Source of the DNA: Nematopogon swammerdamellus
Taxonomy: Eukaryota; Arthropoda; Insecta; Lepidoptera; Adelidae
NCBI GenBank assembly: GCA_946902875.1
Contig: OX336337.1
Location: 3,038,001-3,102,000 of the forward strand
Direction: 5' to 3'
DNA length: 64,000 bases
Of this stretch, positions 42,938 to 53,588 are shown piece by piece; positions within the stretch are counted from its first letter, which is position 1, and each line of letters begins with the position of its first letter. A program made the position numbers and the translations under genes. Below the pieces are notes generated by a model. That model was not told where the DNA came from. It worked only from the letters and a program-made list of their open reading frames with translations, and made no database searches.

Positions 42938-43579
42938 CGGTTCGACTCGATTGGCGACAGGAAGAAGTTTGACAGACTGATGGGCGGGAAACGAGACGCT
43001 AATTGCCATGGGCGGGCGGCATCAACAGGTCAATTCAGTAGCAGGGAGGTAGAGAATCGAAAAGTGATATGTCAAGTAAAGATGACCTTTGACCTTTCAT
43101 AACGGTTCGACTCGATTGGCGAGTAGAAGTTTGACAGACTGATGGGCGGGAAACGAGACGCTAATTGCCATGGGCGGGCGGCATCAACAGGTCAATTCAG
43201 TAGCAGGGGGGTAGAGAATGGAAACTGATATGCCAAGTAAAGATGACCTTTGACCTTTCATAACGGTTCGACTCGATTGGCGAGTAGAAGTTTGACAGAC
43301 TGATGGGCGGGAAACGAGACGCTAATTGCCATGGGCGGGCGGGACCAACAGGTCAATTCAGTAGCAGGGGGGTAGAGAATGGAAAATGATATGCCAAGTA
43401 AAGATGACCTTTCATAACGGTTCGACTCGATTGGCGAGTAGAAGTTTGACAGACTGATGGGCGGGAAACGAGACGCTAATTGCCATGGGCGGGCGGGACC
43501 AACAGGTCAATTCAGTAGCAGGGAGGTAGATAATCGAAAAGTGATATGTCAAGTAAATATGACCTTTGACCTTTCATCC
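42938..43579. repeat. Tandem array, four units of about 160 bp
   Basis: Units start CGGTTCGACTCGATTGGCG at 42938, 43103, 43264 and 43418. Each contains GGGCGGGAAACGAGACGCTA and ends TGACCTTTCAT. Copies 2-4 share GGCGAGTAG against GGCGACAGG in copy 1. Confidence 0.95.
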
Positions 43580-43733
43580 AATTATGTTACCCAAGTGGAG
43601 GACAAGGTAAAAGTGTGGAGATATGTCAGCGTCCTCTGCTCTGTCTCCACTGTATTGGCTAAGACGACATACCCGCTTATTAGCTTGATGTTGTGTGGGC
43701 GACTGCCCGATGCTTTCAGTGTTGCTAATTGTA

Positions 43734-44219
43734 TACAAGGTGTTTCAGGTTAGGGTTTCGTAACTTCAGGGTTCGAAAGGGTTCCATATTTGAAGACGAA
43801 AAGCTCAGAAACTTTTTCCCATATTCAGTAATTTTATAGTACTTTTTTCTGAAAATTTTCTTCGAGATTTGGCGGACGGTTAACGTACGCCTTTATTAAA
43901 TAAAAATAAAATGACTAACTTGTATGTGTTTAACTAGGTAGTAGAATTGAACTGCATGTAGGCAATGCCAAATACTTAAAGTTGAATGGCAAGTAAAGAA
44001 AAAGGGGACTGGACTAGGTCATTGCACAACCTAGACAGCACTGTTGCCAAATCTCCCCAGACTCACTGTCCACCGATTTTTTTTTTATTACAATTTTAAA
44101 TTTTTATACGAACGAAAAAAATCCGGAATTTCGATTTGAATGTTATGAATGTTTTTCTTCTAATAGTGAGTACTTTCTATACCTGAAGTTTCTCGAACCT
44201 ATCCTGAAACATCTCTGTA
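43734..44219. mobile_element. TA-flanked MITE (Tc1/mariner-like), copy 2
   Basis: 486 bp between TA at 43732-43733 and 44220-44221. Ends TACAAGGTGTTTCAGGTTAG and TCCTGAAACATCTCTGTA. Inverted relative to 15703-16174; shares GGCGGACGGTTAACG and the T-run interior. Confidence 0.8.
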
Positions 44220-45044
44220 TATATTGAGCTTCGAGAGAATATTTATTTATGGAGAAATAAAGGTACAATGAAGCAGGGCAGCGGTCTGATACCTACCCCG
44301 TTAGATTTTTGGATCAGTGGCTAAGCGGAGTAGGCGTGGTCGCCCGTAACTCGGCTAGTCCCGTGTGGCGGCTGTCATGCTAGACATCAAGAATAATCTC
44401 TATTTCTAGACTGGGCTCGTCACTGGCATTAGAAATAACGCCCGTCCTCCATGATAATAACGTATTTACTCGATATTACGCAGGCGTTATTAATCTTGCT
44501 AATTAATGCGAAAAATCATTCATTTCATTCACTTGCTAATCTTACACCGTCAGCATTCTAAAGATGAATGATAATGCGTAAAATATCACTCGCCAGTTTA
44601 TGAAATTTAATGAACTCGCGCTTCATTTAAGATAATGAATGTCTTCTATATAATTAAATTCAAAACATAATTAATGTTGTGATATTAATGTAATTAGTTA
44701 TGCGATAAGGACACTGTAGTAGTTTGTGACAGAAACAGTAGTATTTCATTTCATGTTGCCACTGGGTTAGTGCTGCATCGCTTCGCTTTAAGGTCTTTGC
44801 TCACGGTGACAAGTGGTCCGCGTCATCTCTCACCCTATAATATGGTTGAGGGAGGCGATCGCTGGCCCCGGTGTGGTGCTCGTGAACGGGTGCTGTTTAT
44901 GGAGGCTTCGTGTGGCAGTGTGGTGGGTATATAACTTCATATTATTTCTTTTTTTTTGTTCATTTTGTCATGAACTGCTGCATCTGTCATAGGTACATAA
45001 ATCAGCACATGCGTGTTTAGGTAGTGGAAAAGCTTTTTTAAGTA
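44220..45044. other. No recognised feature
   Basis: AT-rich except 44740-44935. No ORF, tRNA box or terminal repeat supported. Confidence 0.3.
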
Positions 45045-46312
45045 GACAGTTCTTGTATGCCGTATCTTGTATGCCGATGACTTACAACTATATCTGGCAG
45101 GTAGTATTGACGGCATTGCTGGAATCATTGATGTGATCAATGCTGCTCTGGCCACCATTTTTGGCTGGACCAGATCCTTTGGACTCATCGTGAATCCAAA
45201 TAAGTCTCAGGCAATGATTGCCGGAAGTCCTCGACTACTATCGAGGATTGATCGTGACTCGTTGCCTGAGATTATGTACAACGGTACTGCCATACCATAT
45301 ACTAGGGTTGTCAAAAACCTGGGAATTCTTATGGATGATACGCTATCTTGGCAGGCTCAGGTCAATGAGGTCAGTCGAAAAGTCTATGCTGCGGCGCACT
45401 CCCTGAGGCGGCTGCAGAACCTTCTTCCGACCTCCACAAAGACAATTCTAGCACAATCGCTGCTTCTCCCCATCCTTGATTATGCGGATGTGTGTTGCCT
45501 GGACGTTACTGAGGAACTCCTGGACAAGCTTGAGCGTCTGCAAAACATGTGTATACGCTTTATTTTCGGTTTACGTAAGTACGACCATGTTTCACAATAC
45601 CGCAGACGTCTCAAGTGGCTTCCAATCCGTCTCCGCAGAAATTCCCACATTCTTGGCCTTCTTTATTCTTGTATCAACAACCCTTCTGCTCCCGAGTACC
45701 TATCTTCGCGTTTTCAGTACTTATCTTCCCACGGTGTAACGCTTCGGTCAAGTGATGATAATATCTTAGCCATTTCCACTCATAAAACTGGATATTACAC
45801 AAACTCCTTTTCTGTGCACGCAGCTCGGCTGTGGAATCTACTACCTCACTGTATACGGCACTGCAAGTCGCTTCCGTTATTCAAAAAACACTTAAAGTTG
45901 TACTATCTCCGTCAGTGTGAAGTCAAAAGCTAAAAAATCCTTTAATTCTGAATGGACAAGTATGTATGTATATATTTAGGTATTATGTATTATATAAATT
46001 GTAATTCATATGTATTTAATTTAATCTATAAATAGTAATTTATACGTATAATTAACTAGTATGTACTTATATGTAGTGTATATTATAGTATATTATAGTT
46101 ATTTTCCTTATATTATATTTTACATTCCCACACTCAAGTCTTTTGCTACTACCTACTTATATCTCGCAACATACGACTTTCAAACATCCAAAGGTTGACT
46201 GGGAGAAATCCCTGTAAGGGATAAGTCCGCCTTTGCCCCTCATGTAAATTTCTTATTGTGTGTTTATGTTAAATGTTTTTTGGATCAATAAAGTATTTCT
46301 ATCTATCTATCT
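45045..46312 (+). mobile_element. 5'-truncated CR1-like LINE (TCTA-tailed family)
   Basis: RT fragment (45067-45933), a 3' UTR of about 370 bp, and a TCTA-repeat tail (46298-46312). The 3' UTR phrases AACATCCAAAGGTTGACTGG and GGGATAAGTCCGCCTTTGC are shared with 25275 and 57330. Confidence 0.88.
45067..45933 (+). pseudogene. LINE RT, C-terminal 288 codons
   Basis: Opens immediately at the polymerase YADD (codons 2-5 of the frame) and runs to TAA at 45931. RT thumb motifs follow: LIVNPNKSQAM, NLGILMDDTLSWQAQVNEV, a YRRRLKWLPI region, and HAARLWNLLPHCIRH near the end. Endonuclease and RT palm are missing by 5' truncation; the true start does not exist here. No internal stop, so relatively young. 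A diverged relative, with frameshifts, is at 56512. Confidence 0.9.
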
Positions 46313-47145
46313 ATTCTTCTTCACTGTGATAACCGAACTGGCGGAATGTTACAAGGTAAATATGACAAATCTGAGCGCAGTGTACTGCCAATACCTAGAT
46401 GCTAAATAAACAATTAACAATTTTAACTAATAATAATTAATTATGAATATTAATTGAGATTATTGTAATGTGTCATCATTACAATAATCTCAATTCATAT
46501 TCTACTTATTATTATATTATGTTTTACTTATTTATTTTCCTATTTCACGAAAGTATTTTAAAATACTTAATACAATGTATAAATAAAATATGTATGTATT
46601 TAATGTAATTTGAATTGTGAAAAGATAACGATCATCTTTTCCTAGATTATCGTATACCTGCCGGGTATACGATTTACGATTCGACTCGTAGTGAATCGAC
46701 CTACAGGGCGGGATATTTACATGTCACCGCCCGCGGCGCCGCGGGAGCTATTTCGGTGTTTGCTTAGGTTTGTGGATAAATTGGATAATGTGTGGACTTG
46801 GTAGATGTGCGGGTAAATATAGTGTTTGCAAATGTATTTAATAGAGCTACGTTTATTATGCGGGATGTGCAATAAATTATTATGTATGAGGATGATTCTA
46901 GTTGCCAAAATTAACTCCTTAATCTTTATTTTAGGTAGTTCAGTAATCTGTTCAGTAGTTCCGGAGTTTAGCTCAAACATACATACGGACAGACGTTCCC
47001 TTTTGTAAGAATTAGAGATAGAGATAAATGTTTTCTTCAACATTGAATGGCGCAAAGCTGCATATATGCAATGCAGTTTAAGTGTGTTGTAAAATACTCA
47101 AACATTATAAATTTACCAATGGTAAACATTTACAAATTTACAATA
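46313..47145. other. Unassigned sequence with several small hairpins
   Basis: Besides 46452-46495, 46650-46675 holds ATCGTATACC/GGTATACGAT and 46677-46698 holds GATTCG/TGAATC. A CpG patch at 46725-46750. No coding support. Confidence 0.4.
46452..46495. repeat. Perfect 19-bp hairpin
   Basis: AATTGAGATTATTGTAATG and its exact reverse complement around the loop TGTCAT; flanks ATATT and CATAT extend pairing weakly. Confidence 0.95.
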
Positions 47146-47414
47146 TACCGGTGTTGCAACCCCAGCCGTAAAACCCGAAAGGGGGTGATTCTGTACGTGA
47201 AACAACTTTTTATCTACGACTTTTTTATTTGAAGAAAAAAAATTTTTTTTTCTCCATACATTTTGAGAATAGGTATTTAAAATTTGTATGGAAAAAAAAT
47301 TTTTTTTTTCTTTCAAAAAAAATTTTTTCTTCACAGAAGTTGTTTAGTTTCACATATAGAATAATCCCCTTATGTCAGTTAAAAATATTACGGGGGCAAC
47401 TGCAACACCGTGTA
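47146..47414. mobile_element. TA-flanked MITE, copy 2 of the 36048 family
   Basis: 269 bp; ends TACCGGTGTTGCAACCCC and TGCAACACCGTGTA. Same interior (AAACCCGAAAGGGGGTGA, ATTACGGGGGCAACTGC) in opposite orientation. TA on the left only. Confidence 0.75.
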
Positions 47415-48599
47415 GATCTGATACCGCTGCCGAATATTGTGCAACCTACCCACAGCTACAATCTTCGAAAAAGAGAAGTTTAACGTCTGGTACAACGGAC
47501 ACCAGACGTCGGCTCCAGGAACTCCCGCAGCTCGTGAAGAAGCCCGTGACGTAGCGGGTGAAACGTCGACTTATGTAAGTCTTCCGCAAACTTAAAAAAT
47601 GAGTATAATTAATAACAGAGTAAACTTAATTAAAAACATTAGTGAATTGAAGAATATTGTAAATAGGCAATTTTAATGGTTTTAATGACAAATAATTAAC
47701 TATTATAAATCAGAGCATCTGAACCAGAATTATTTCGTTTGCGTATACTCACCTAAAATAGTATACGCTAATTTGGACAGCTTCCACAGAAAATCTCGTA
47801 AAAGTAGCTAATGTGCCTTTTCACACCCGGTGAATGACCCAATGCGTTGGTGTCGTAATATTGAATCTATCGTGGCGGCTCGCGTCCAAATATCCTTCTA
47901 AAATCAAACGGCATCGCTTGGGCGAGAAGGCGAGATGCGCGTCGGGCAAGGGGCAAGCGCGTAGGGTTATTACGTAAACCTACAGCGCCAGCGATGGCAT
48001 TATTACAATAATAATTTTAATTGGAGTGAAAACTGGACAGTTTTTCAGTTAATTTTTTTTAAATTTTTGTTTTAATATTTCTCTTTAATAAAAACCCAAC
48101 AGCAGTCGAATTAATTTCTGAGTCAACAATAAATTAATATAATACCCACTAGACGCGACACGTAAGCTACGCATCAGCCAACCACAGAGAGCACTCCCAT
48201 TTTTTTCAATCTTAAAATTATACCAATTTTTAATGTAAATTTAGCAGCCATAAATTAAGCCATTACTAACAGAAGGAAAATTAAAAACTAAATAAAATAT
48301 CTTTCACAACTCACTAACAAAAATTCCTCCTGGTGGATGAAAATCGTTGTTCCAGAACCACCAACCATTCAAAAACGAAATACAATCTGCACCTCAGAAT
48401 CAATCAATTAATTATCGGCAACTGAAGAGGAAGCAAAATTGTTAATCTTGCTCTCAAGCTGTATTTTGGATAGAATATCGGCGGTGTTATTATGTGGCTA
48501 GTCACTAAATACTTGTAAAAATATGTTTAAAAAAATACCCTGCCAAGTTTCTTGTCGGTTCTTCTTCGTGGGTGTAATCGAACCGGATAGAACAAATAG
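47415..48599. other. Mostly unassigned; weak hammerhead-like motif near 47534
   Basis: 47534-47563 has GTGAAGA, CCCG/CGGG and GAAA. AACGTCTGGT/ACCAGACGT pair at 47480-47510. The remainder is AT-rich without support for genes. Confidence 0.3.
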
Positions 48600-48608
48600 T
48601 GACAAGCT

Positions 48609-48745
48609 CGAGCGCAGTCTAACTGCCATCATCATCATCATCATCATCAGCCTGTATCGGTCCACTGCTGGACATAGGCCTCTCCCAAGGCACGCCACCA
48701 CACGCGGTCTTCCGCTCTTCTCATCCATGCACTCCCGGCTACCTA
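48609..48745 (-). repeat. RTE-like LINE 3' fragment with ATC repeats
   Basis: An ATC run (48629-48650) then GTCCACTGCTGGACATAGGC and CTCTCCCAAGGCACGCC. I know these phrases from the reversed 3' end of lepidopteran RTE-like LINEs. Confidence 0.6.
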
Positions 48746-49195
48746 ACTGCTATATGAATGATCAATAAACAATACAATACAATAAAAATAATACGAAAAA
48801 TTTTATAATGTGAAACATTCAGTCGTCATTTTAACGACTGTCTCATCGCTGGTAGTTTATATACTCGTAGCACCCCACCCCGCCCGTCGCAATGCAAAAA
48901 TTCTCATGGGTCTATGCTTATCACGATTTCGATTACTTGATAACGGGCTTTGACGACATATCGCTGGGCTCTTATCTCTTCATACCCCCCTCTCATTATG
49001 TCGTGATGTTATAGCGGAGATGTAATTTTTTTCTTAATTTTATTACGAACAAGAAAGACATGCTTCCGGGCTGGAATGATCATTTTGTGTAAGTTTATTA
49101 CTATTGAAATCTCATTTCCTAACGAGGTAACTTTAAGACATTGAAAGCATACATCAAACAATATTACCTATATGTAAACCATATTTGGTTTGAAT
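48746..49195. other. No recognised feature
   Basis: Nothing supported. Confidence 0.3.
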
Positions 49196-49196
49196 C

Positions 49197-49455
49197 TCTC
49201 ACCGTGCATGTTTTAATAGGCGACTTAGAGCCGTAGACCTTAGAGACTGAGATCACCTCTCATCTTGGCGTGGTCCTTCCACCAAGTCATGCAGCAGGTC
49301 TTCATGCCTTACTTGCCGCTTGATATCTTGTCCTAATACATTACTAAACGTGGTGGTCGGTGTTGTGCTGTAATTTACAAGAGTCCCTACAGCATTACAC
49401 CGATTACTCTGCTTTCCCGATTGTCGGGACACAGCGTGTGGTATGTATGTATGTA
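49197..49455 (+). repeat. Family D SINE, head lost
   Basis: CACCTCTCATCTTGGCG, CCTTACTTGCCGCTTG, TTCCCGATTGTCGGG, and a GTAT tail that runs directly into the reversed T-tail of a family B copy. Confidence 0.8.
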
Positions 49456-49826
49456 TTTTTATGGAAACTGGCACGGTTGACTACATCAACTAACTACTAC
49501 ATTCGTTATGTAAGCCCACACCCCACCTTGGTGAACTAGGTGCCATGTCAGTGCTTCCCTTCTGTCGTGCCGGCTACGGTGAACTGGACGGAAAAAGCGA
49601 ACGGTTTACATAGCCTCTTCGACCGATCTTTCATTCAGTGCGGTGGTACCAACCCGGACGGGTTAAACCCTACCACCTAGTAAGATGAGAAGGGTTACAG
49701 CAGTGTTACGTTGAATCAGCCTCCAATGCTCGAACGGTCACTCATCAATGTTCCAACCGCGCCCAGGTGTGCTTATGATCCCGAACGACAGTCGCACGAT
49801 CGCACCACTGAGCTACCGAGGCTGAC
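49456..49826 (-). repeat. Family B SINE, full length
   Basis: Reversed tail ATGGAAACTGGCACGG to head CTGAGCTACCGAGGCTGAC; core CCTACCACCTAGTAAG present. Confidence 0.85.
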
Positions 49827-49971
49827 AACAGTCTTTGTGACTGTGAATGAGGCTGGGTGGGTGACGGGCCACATCGCTCGACACAGCGGCCACCACGGAA
49901 TTGGTAGATCACTAAGCTTGAGCTCTTGTTGAAATTTCTTCACTGTGAATATTCAGACATAGTAAATACAT

Positions 49972-50654
49972 ACACTGAGAAAAAATTTTTTACTAAACTG
50001 TTTAGTAAAGTAGTTTTTTAATCAAATTTGTTACGTACTAATGCGGCAACTAACCACAATTTAGTAAACCCCTCTTTTTGTAACCAACTACCGGTAATAG
50101 CTACTATTTAAAAAAATTATTGTTCACTGAATTGTTTGGCTACACTTGACCAAACGTGAGCTATTTTGCCGAAACTAGTTCAGCTAAACATTACAAATCT
50201 AATTAGATGTTATGCAACAAACAGTTCTTCTTTAACAAACAGTTAAGTAGGAAGCCATCAAAATTATTTATTATAGAGCGTTCCAACTAAAAGTTCCCTT
50301 CGCCGTTATGTTGGCTCCACTGTCAGTGTCACTGTCAGTGCTTAAATTCGTGCTGCCAGATTGTGAAGATTATATTACCTAATAATGTAATAGGTATTTA
50401 CCGTACAAAAAATACGGTAAATACTGATAATTACGGGTAAATCTGTACACATAGCAACCCTCAACGCTGTTTTGACAGATAGACAGTGGAGCCAACATAA
50501 CGGCGAAGGGAACTTTTAGTTGGAACGCTCTCTAAACACGGTTTAGTTGTGGTAACTGCTAGTTTTGTAGTCAGCACAGCAACTAAACTGTTTTGTAACA
50601 TAGATACCTATTACACAAAATTTAGTTACTAACTGACTAACCGTTTTTCAGTGT
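49972..50654. mobile_element. Outer MITE-like element with ACACTGA ends
   Basis: Left ACACTGAGAAAAAATTTTTT and right CCGTTTTTCAGTGT are inverted; TTTAGTAAA / TTAGTTACTAA phrases recur on both sides. It is split by the element at 50276. Flanking duplication not clear. Confidence 0.5.
50276..50530. mobile_element. MITE with perfect 49-bp terminal inverted repeats
   Basis: 50276-50324 and 50482-50530 are exact reverse complements over 49 bases (GAGCGTTCCAACTAAAAGTT at the left end). Total 255 bp. The interior holds a further hairpin, GTATTTACCGTA/TACGGTAAATAC. No transposase. I find no convincing target duplication, so the superfamily is open. Confidence 0.92.
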
Positions 50655-50655
50655 A

Positions 50656-50741
50656 AATACCACACGCTGTATACAGACAATCGGGGTAAGCAGAGTAATC
50701 GGTGTTGTTGCATTACAATACCGACCACCACGTTTAGCAAT
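50656..50741 (-). repeat. Family D SINE, 3' fragment
   Basis: ACACGCTGTATACAGACAAT, CGGGGTAAGCAGAGTAATCG, then GACCACCACGTTTAGCAATG. Confidence 0.75.
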
Positions 50742-50748
50742 GTATTTT

Positions 50749-50980
50749 CTTTTATGTAAACCGGTATGAGTGGCTGAGTCGGAGGGGCTAAAGCGCATGC
50801 TCCGACCAGCCAATATCACCTCCGAGAAGGTAGGTGCCATACCGGAGACTTCCCTGGATTGCTGGCTATACTGGACTAGAGGAGAACACAACCGTGGCTG
50901 CTATGCGGCCATTTTACATCCAGTACGGTGGTACTAACACAGTCGGCTACAATTTGAGCCTACCACCTAGTAAGGGGTGA
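50749..50980 (-). repeat. Family C SINE, core and tail
   Basis: ATGTAAACCGGTATGAGTGG to CCTACCACCTAGTAAGGGG; head missing. Confidence 0.82.
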
Positions 50981-50984
50981 GGGC

Positions 50985-51026
50985 CGCTCGGTGCGCGAGT
51001 TCGACTCGCACTTGGCCATTGTTTTT
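50985..51026 (-). repeat. Family A repeat, 5' terminal fragment
   Basis: CTCGGTGCGCGAGTTCGACT then CGCACTTGGCC. Confidence 0.75.
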
Positions 51027-51239
51027 TTGTATATCCAGTTTAGTTCAGATCATCGTTCTCGCATCTAACGGCACAGCGGCGTATGAGTAATTAGCGATGG
51101 CGCACATCCGACGAAGGCCTTCCTTCCGTCACGCCGCGCCGTCTGCCGCGCCCGTCCCTCCTCCCCCCTCCAGACCGCCTACCTACTTCCTATCTCCCAC
51201 TCCGTTCCTACTCTCCCCTTATATCTACACTCAAGATAA
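51027..51239. other. Pyrimidine-rich unassigned sequence
   Basis: 51110-51230 is C/T-rich (CCCGTCCCTCCTCCCCCC). The proline-rich ORF through it is probably chance. Confidence 0.3.
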
Positions 51240-51400
51240 TATTTTTAACCACGAAGCAAAAAACGGAGGGTGTTATAAGTTTGACGTGTGTGTCTGGCTG
51301 TGGCATCGTAGCTCCCAAACGGATGGATCGATTTGGATGCGATTTTTTTTATTAGGAAGCTTTTTTAATCGGGATGGTTTTTAACAATTTTTGTAATCAA
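51240..51400 (+). repeat. Dispersed repeat of the 'GTAGCTCCCAAACGGATG' type
   Basis: GGAGGGTGTTATAAGTTTGA, GGCATCGTAGCTCCCAAACG, ATCGATTTGGATGCGATT: wording I associate with a common lepidopteran repeat. Confidence 0.4.
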
Positions 51401-51477
51401 GTAATTAAGTAATAAACAAATTAATTATCTTAAAAAGTGGACGCAAATACATGTTTTTTTTTTAAAAAGCTTTAAAC

Positions 51478-51612
51478 ATTAAAAAATCATTTCCGTTGAC
51501 TTACTTAAAGGATTCGGGGGACCGCAAAGTAAATAAAATAAAAAAACTCAGAGCTGCGAGGGAATTTACTTAGCGGTCCACCGACTCCTACGGAAATTAT
51601 TTTTTACTTTTT
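51478..51612. repeat. Imperfect hairpin, MITE-like
   Basis: AAAAAATCATTTCCGT / ACGGAAATTATTTTTT form the base. GGGGGACCGC and GCGGTCCACC, AAGTAAAT and ATTTACTT pair further in. Confidence 0.7.
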
Positions 51613-51707
51613 AAAGGTCGGGGGTTTTTAGAATTATTGTATTATCTATTTCCATTAATTTCCCTCCAAGTGCAGCCTTCGGTTTTTCGAAAAGGGCCGT
51701 GAAAATT

Positions 51708-51790
51708 CCAGCCTGGCATGGCATTCGCGATCCCCGTTCGTCCGCGGACATGTTCGACGACAGACACCTACGACGATGCCATACTTAGCG
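51708..51790 (+). repeat. LINE 3' end relic (family of 9117)
   Basis: GGCATGGCATTCGCGATCCC and GACGACAGACACC align with 33810-33870. Confidence 0.55.
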
Positions 51791-51828
51791 TTTTCCTTTT
51801 TTTTCTTTCAATATTTTAGTTTTTTTTT

Positions 51829-51959
51829 AGGGTTCTGTGCCTACGGGCACGGGGTAACCTATTACTACGCTTACGCCGTCTGTCCGTCCGTTCGTCTTTT
51901 AAACCGTCATATGTAGCCGGTTGAACTTTTCACAGAATATTTTATTGTGGCGTGTATTA
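51829..51959 (-). repeat. Family A repeat, 3' half
   Basis: TTTAGGGTTCTGTGCC, ACGCCGTCTGTCCGTCCG, AACTTTTCACAGAATATTTT. A family C SINE follows immediately, so C may have inserted here. Confidence 0.75.
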
Positions 51960-52255
51960 TAGCGGCGGGTGGCCGAGTGGTTTGGGCATTGGCTTCTCAT
52001 GCGAGCGGTCCGCGGTTCGAATCCGGTCGGCATGTACCAATGAGTTTTTTCTGACGAAAAAATTTACGTGCATACCTACATCTGCTGCTTCACCGTTCGG
52101 AACCGGTGTAAAACTATAGCCAGCGATCCAGTGAAGTCTCCGGTATGGCACCTACCTTCTCGGAGGTGATACTGGCTGGTCGGAGCATGCGCTTTGGCCC
52201 CGCCAACTCAGCCACCCATACCGGATCACCTATATAATATAAAAAATAAATAAAA
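51960..52255 (+). repeat. Family C SINE with internal deletion of the core
   Basis: tRNA-like head GGCGGGTGGCCGAGTGGTTT, CTCATGCGAG, GGTTCGAATCCGGTCGGC. The linker follows to GGTGTAAAACT, then jumps to AGCCAGCGATCC and the tail ATACCGGATCACC. An A-rich end follows. Confidence 0.88.
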
Positions 52256-52295
52256 AAGTTAGACTGCAATCGAACTTGTCACAATTTTGTTCTAT

Positions 52296-52430
52296 GTACG
52301 GTGCGGTTGTACCAATCCGGTCGGGTTGAACCCTACAGTTTTACTTGGAATCTGAACCACGGTCAGCCTCAAAGGTTGAAGGGTCACCCATTCAACTTCT
52401 GACAGCGCCCGCGTGTGCTTAATTTTCACG
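52296..52430 (-). repeat. Family B SINE, 5' part with partial core
   Basis: GTGCGGTTGTACCAATCCGG, CCTACAGTTTTACTTGG, CACCCATTCAACTTCTGAC, GTGTGCTTAAT. Confidence 0.72.
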
Positions 52431-53164
52431 ACACTTAATTCACTTATTTTAACGTGGCAATTTAATAACTGTTAATAGAAATTTGATTACTTATTTATAT
52501 ATTTTTATCATAACTTTCTTTTTATTAATTTTCTCACTGTACCTGCACACCCTCCCCCCCCCCCCCCCCCCCCTCCCTTCCTTCTTCGTTCTCGCAAGCA
52601 CAGCCTAAGGCTTTTTCGTTTATACGTTGTTTTCAGACGGTGCCTGCCTTGGAAAATTGAAAGACGGATTTTGGTTTTGAATCTTTAAACACGTCGAATA
52701 AAATGTACTATTGTCTTCAGTAAAATTTTTCAGTTAATTAATTCCATAATAGATGGCGCTGACGGCCGCAGAGGTGGGATGCCATTTTCGTCTGTTTTGA
52801 CAGCTGCGTCGTTTGACATGAGAGTCAGCGTAATCTACCTTACATTTTCTCTTTTCCTAACAAAAACCTTATCTTTAACTTTACCTCACTCTTTTTTCTT
52901 ACAAAAATTAATAAAATATATTTTTGTAGCTGAGTAAAAAATATAAAAGCTGAATAAAAAATATTGATTTTAATTTTATGTTTCTTTCTATATTATTCTA
53001 AACCTACATTTCTATAGGTGCAGAGACTAACTATCTGTCTCTGCCTTTTCTCTCTGTCTTTTCTTAACGGACGACAGCTGACCTTGTGCCGTTCGGTTCT
53101 TCACAACTACTTCATACTTGCAGTCCATTGGCTAAAAGTCGTGACCGCAGATAATAAAATAATA
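52431..53164. other. Unassigned AT-rich sequence with a poly-C tract
   Basis: 52554-52573 is 20 consecutive C. No coding or family support elsewhere in this stretch. Confidence 0.35.
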
Positions 53165-53465
53165 ATATAGGTTTACATGTTGAAGCGATCGTGGCGAAAT
53201 TTTCACTGGAAGAAATCTCCGTAAGGGATAAGACCGCCTTTGCACCTTTTGTAACCACCTCTCTTCTTAATTCTTGTTTCATCTAAAGTATCTTGTACAT
53301 ATATAATTTATAAGTTAGTTTTTAGTTTTTAGTGGTTTTTAGTTATAGTTTTTTTTTTTTTTCTTTTTTAATTAGTTATATTTGTCTATTTATGTTGATA
53401 GGTAGTTATAGTTTGTGTATTGTGTATATTTTCCTGTTCATTCTGAAATAAATCTTGTACATAGG
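53165..53465 (+). repeat. LINE 3' UTR relic
   Basis: GAAATCTCCGTAAGGGATAA then GACCGCCTTTGCACCTTTTG, related to the TCTA-tailed LINE 3' UTR; the end AATAAATCTTGTAC differs. Confidence 0.5.
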
Positions 53466-53588
53466 TTGAGCTCTTCTAAATATCCTGTCCTCACTCTTGT
53501 TACAATTTTTGCAGTTTGTATTGCAGCCTGTTGTTGCAAAACTTGTATTTTTATATCTACTTCTAGACAATTAGTGTATACTTGTAAG

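Noticed and set aside
43457..43753. 98-codon ORF over the 160-bp tandem repeat
   Set aside because: Runs through the repeat into a MITE edge; chance frame.
45218..45739. Extra ORFs overlapping the LINE RT fragment
   Set aside because: Shadow frames of the RT coding sequence.
51097..51384. Proline-rich ORF
   Set aside because: Made by a C/T-rich low-complexity stretch and then a dispersed repeat.
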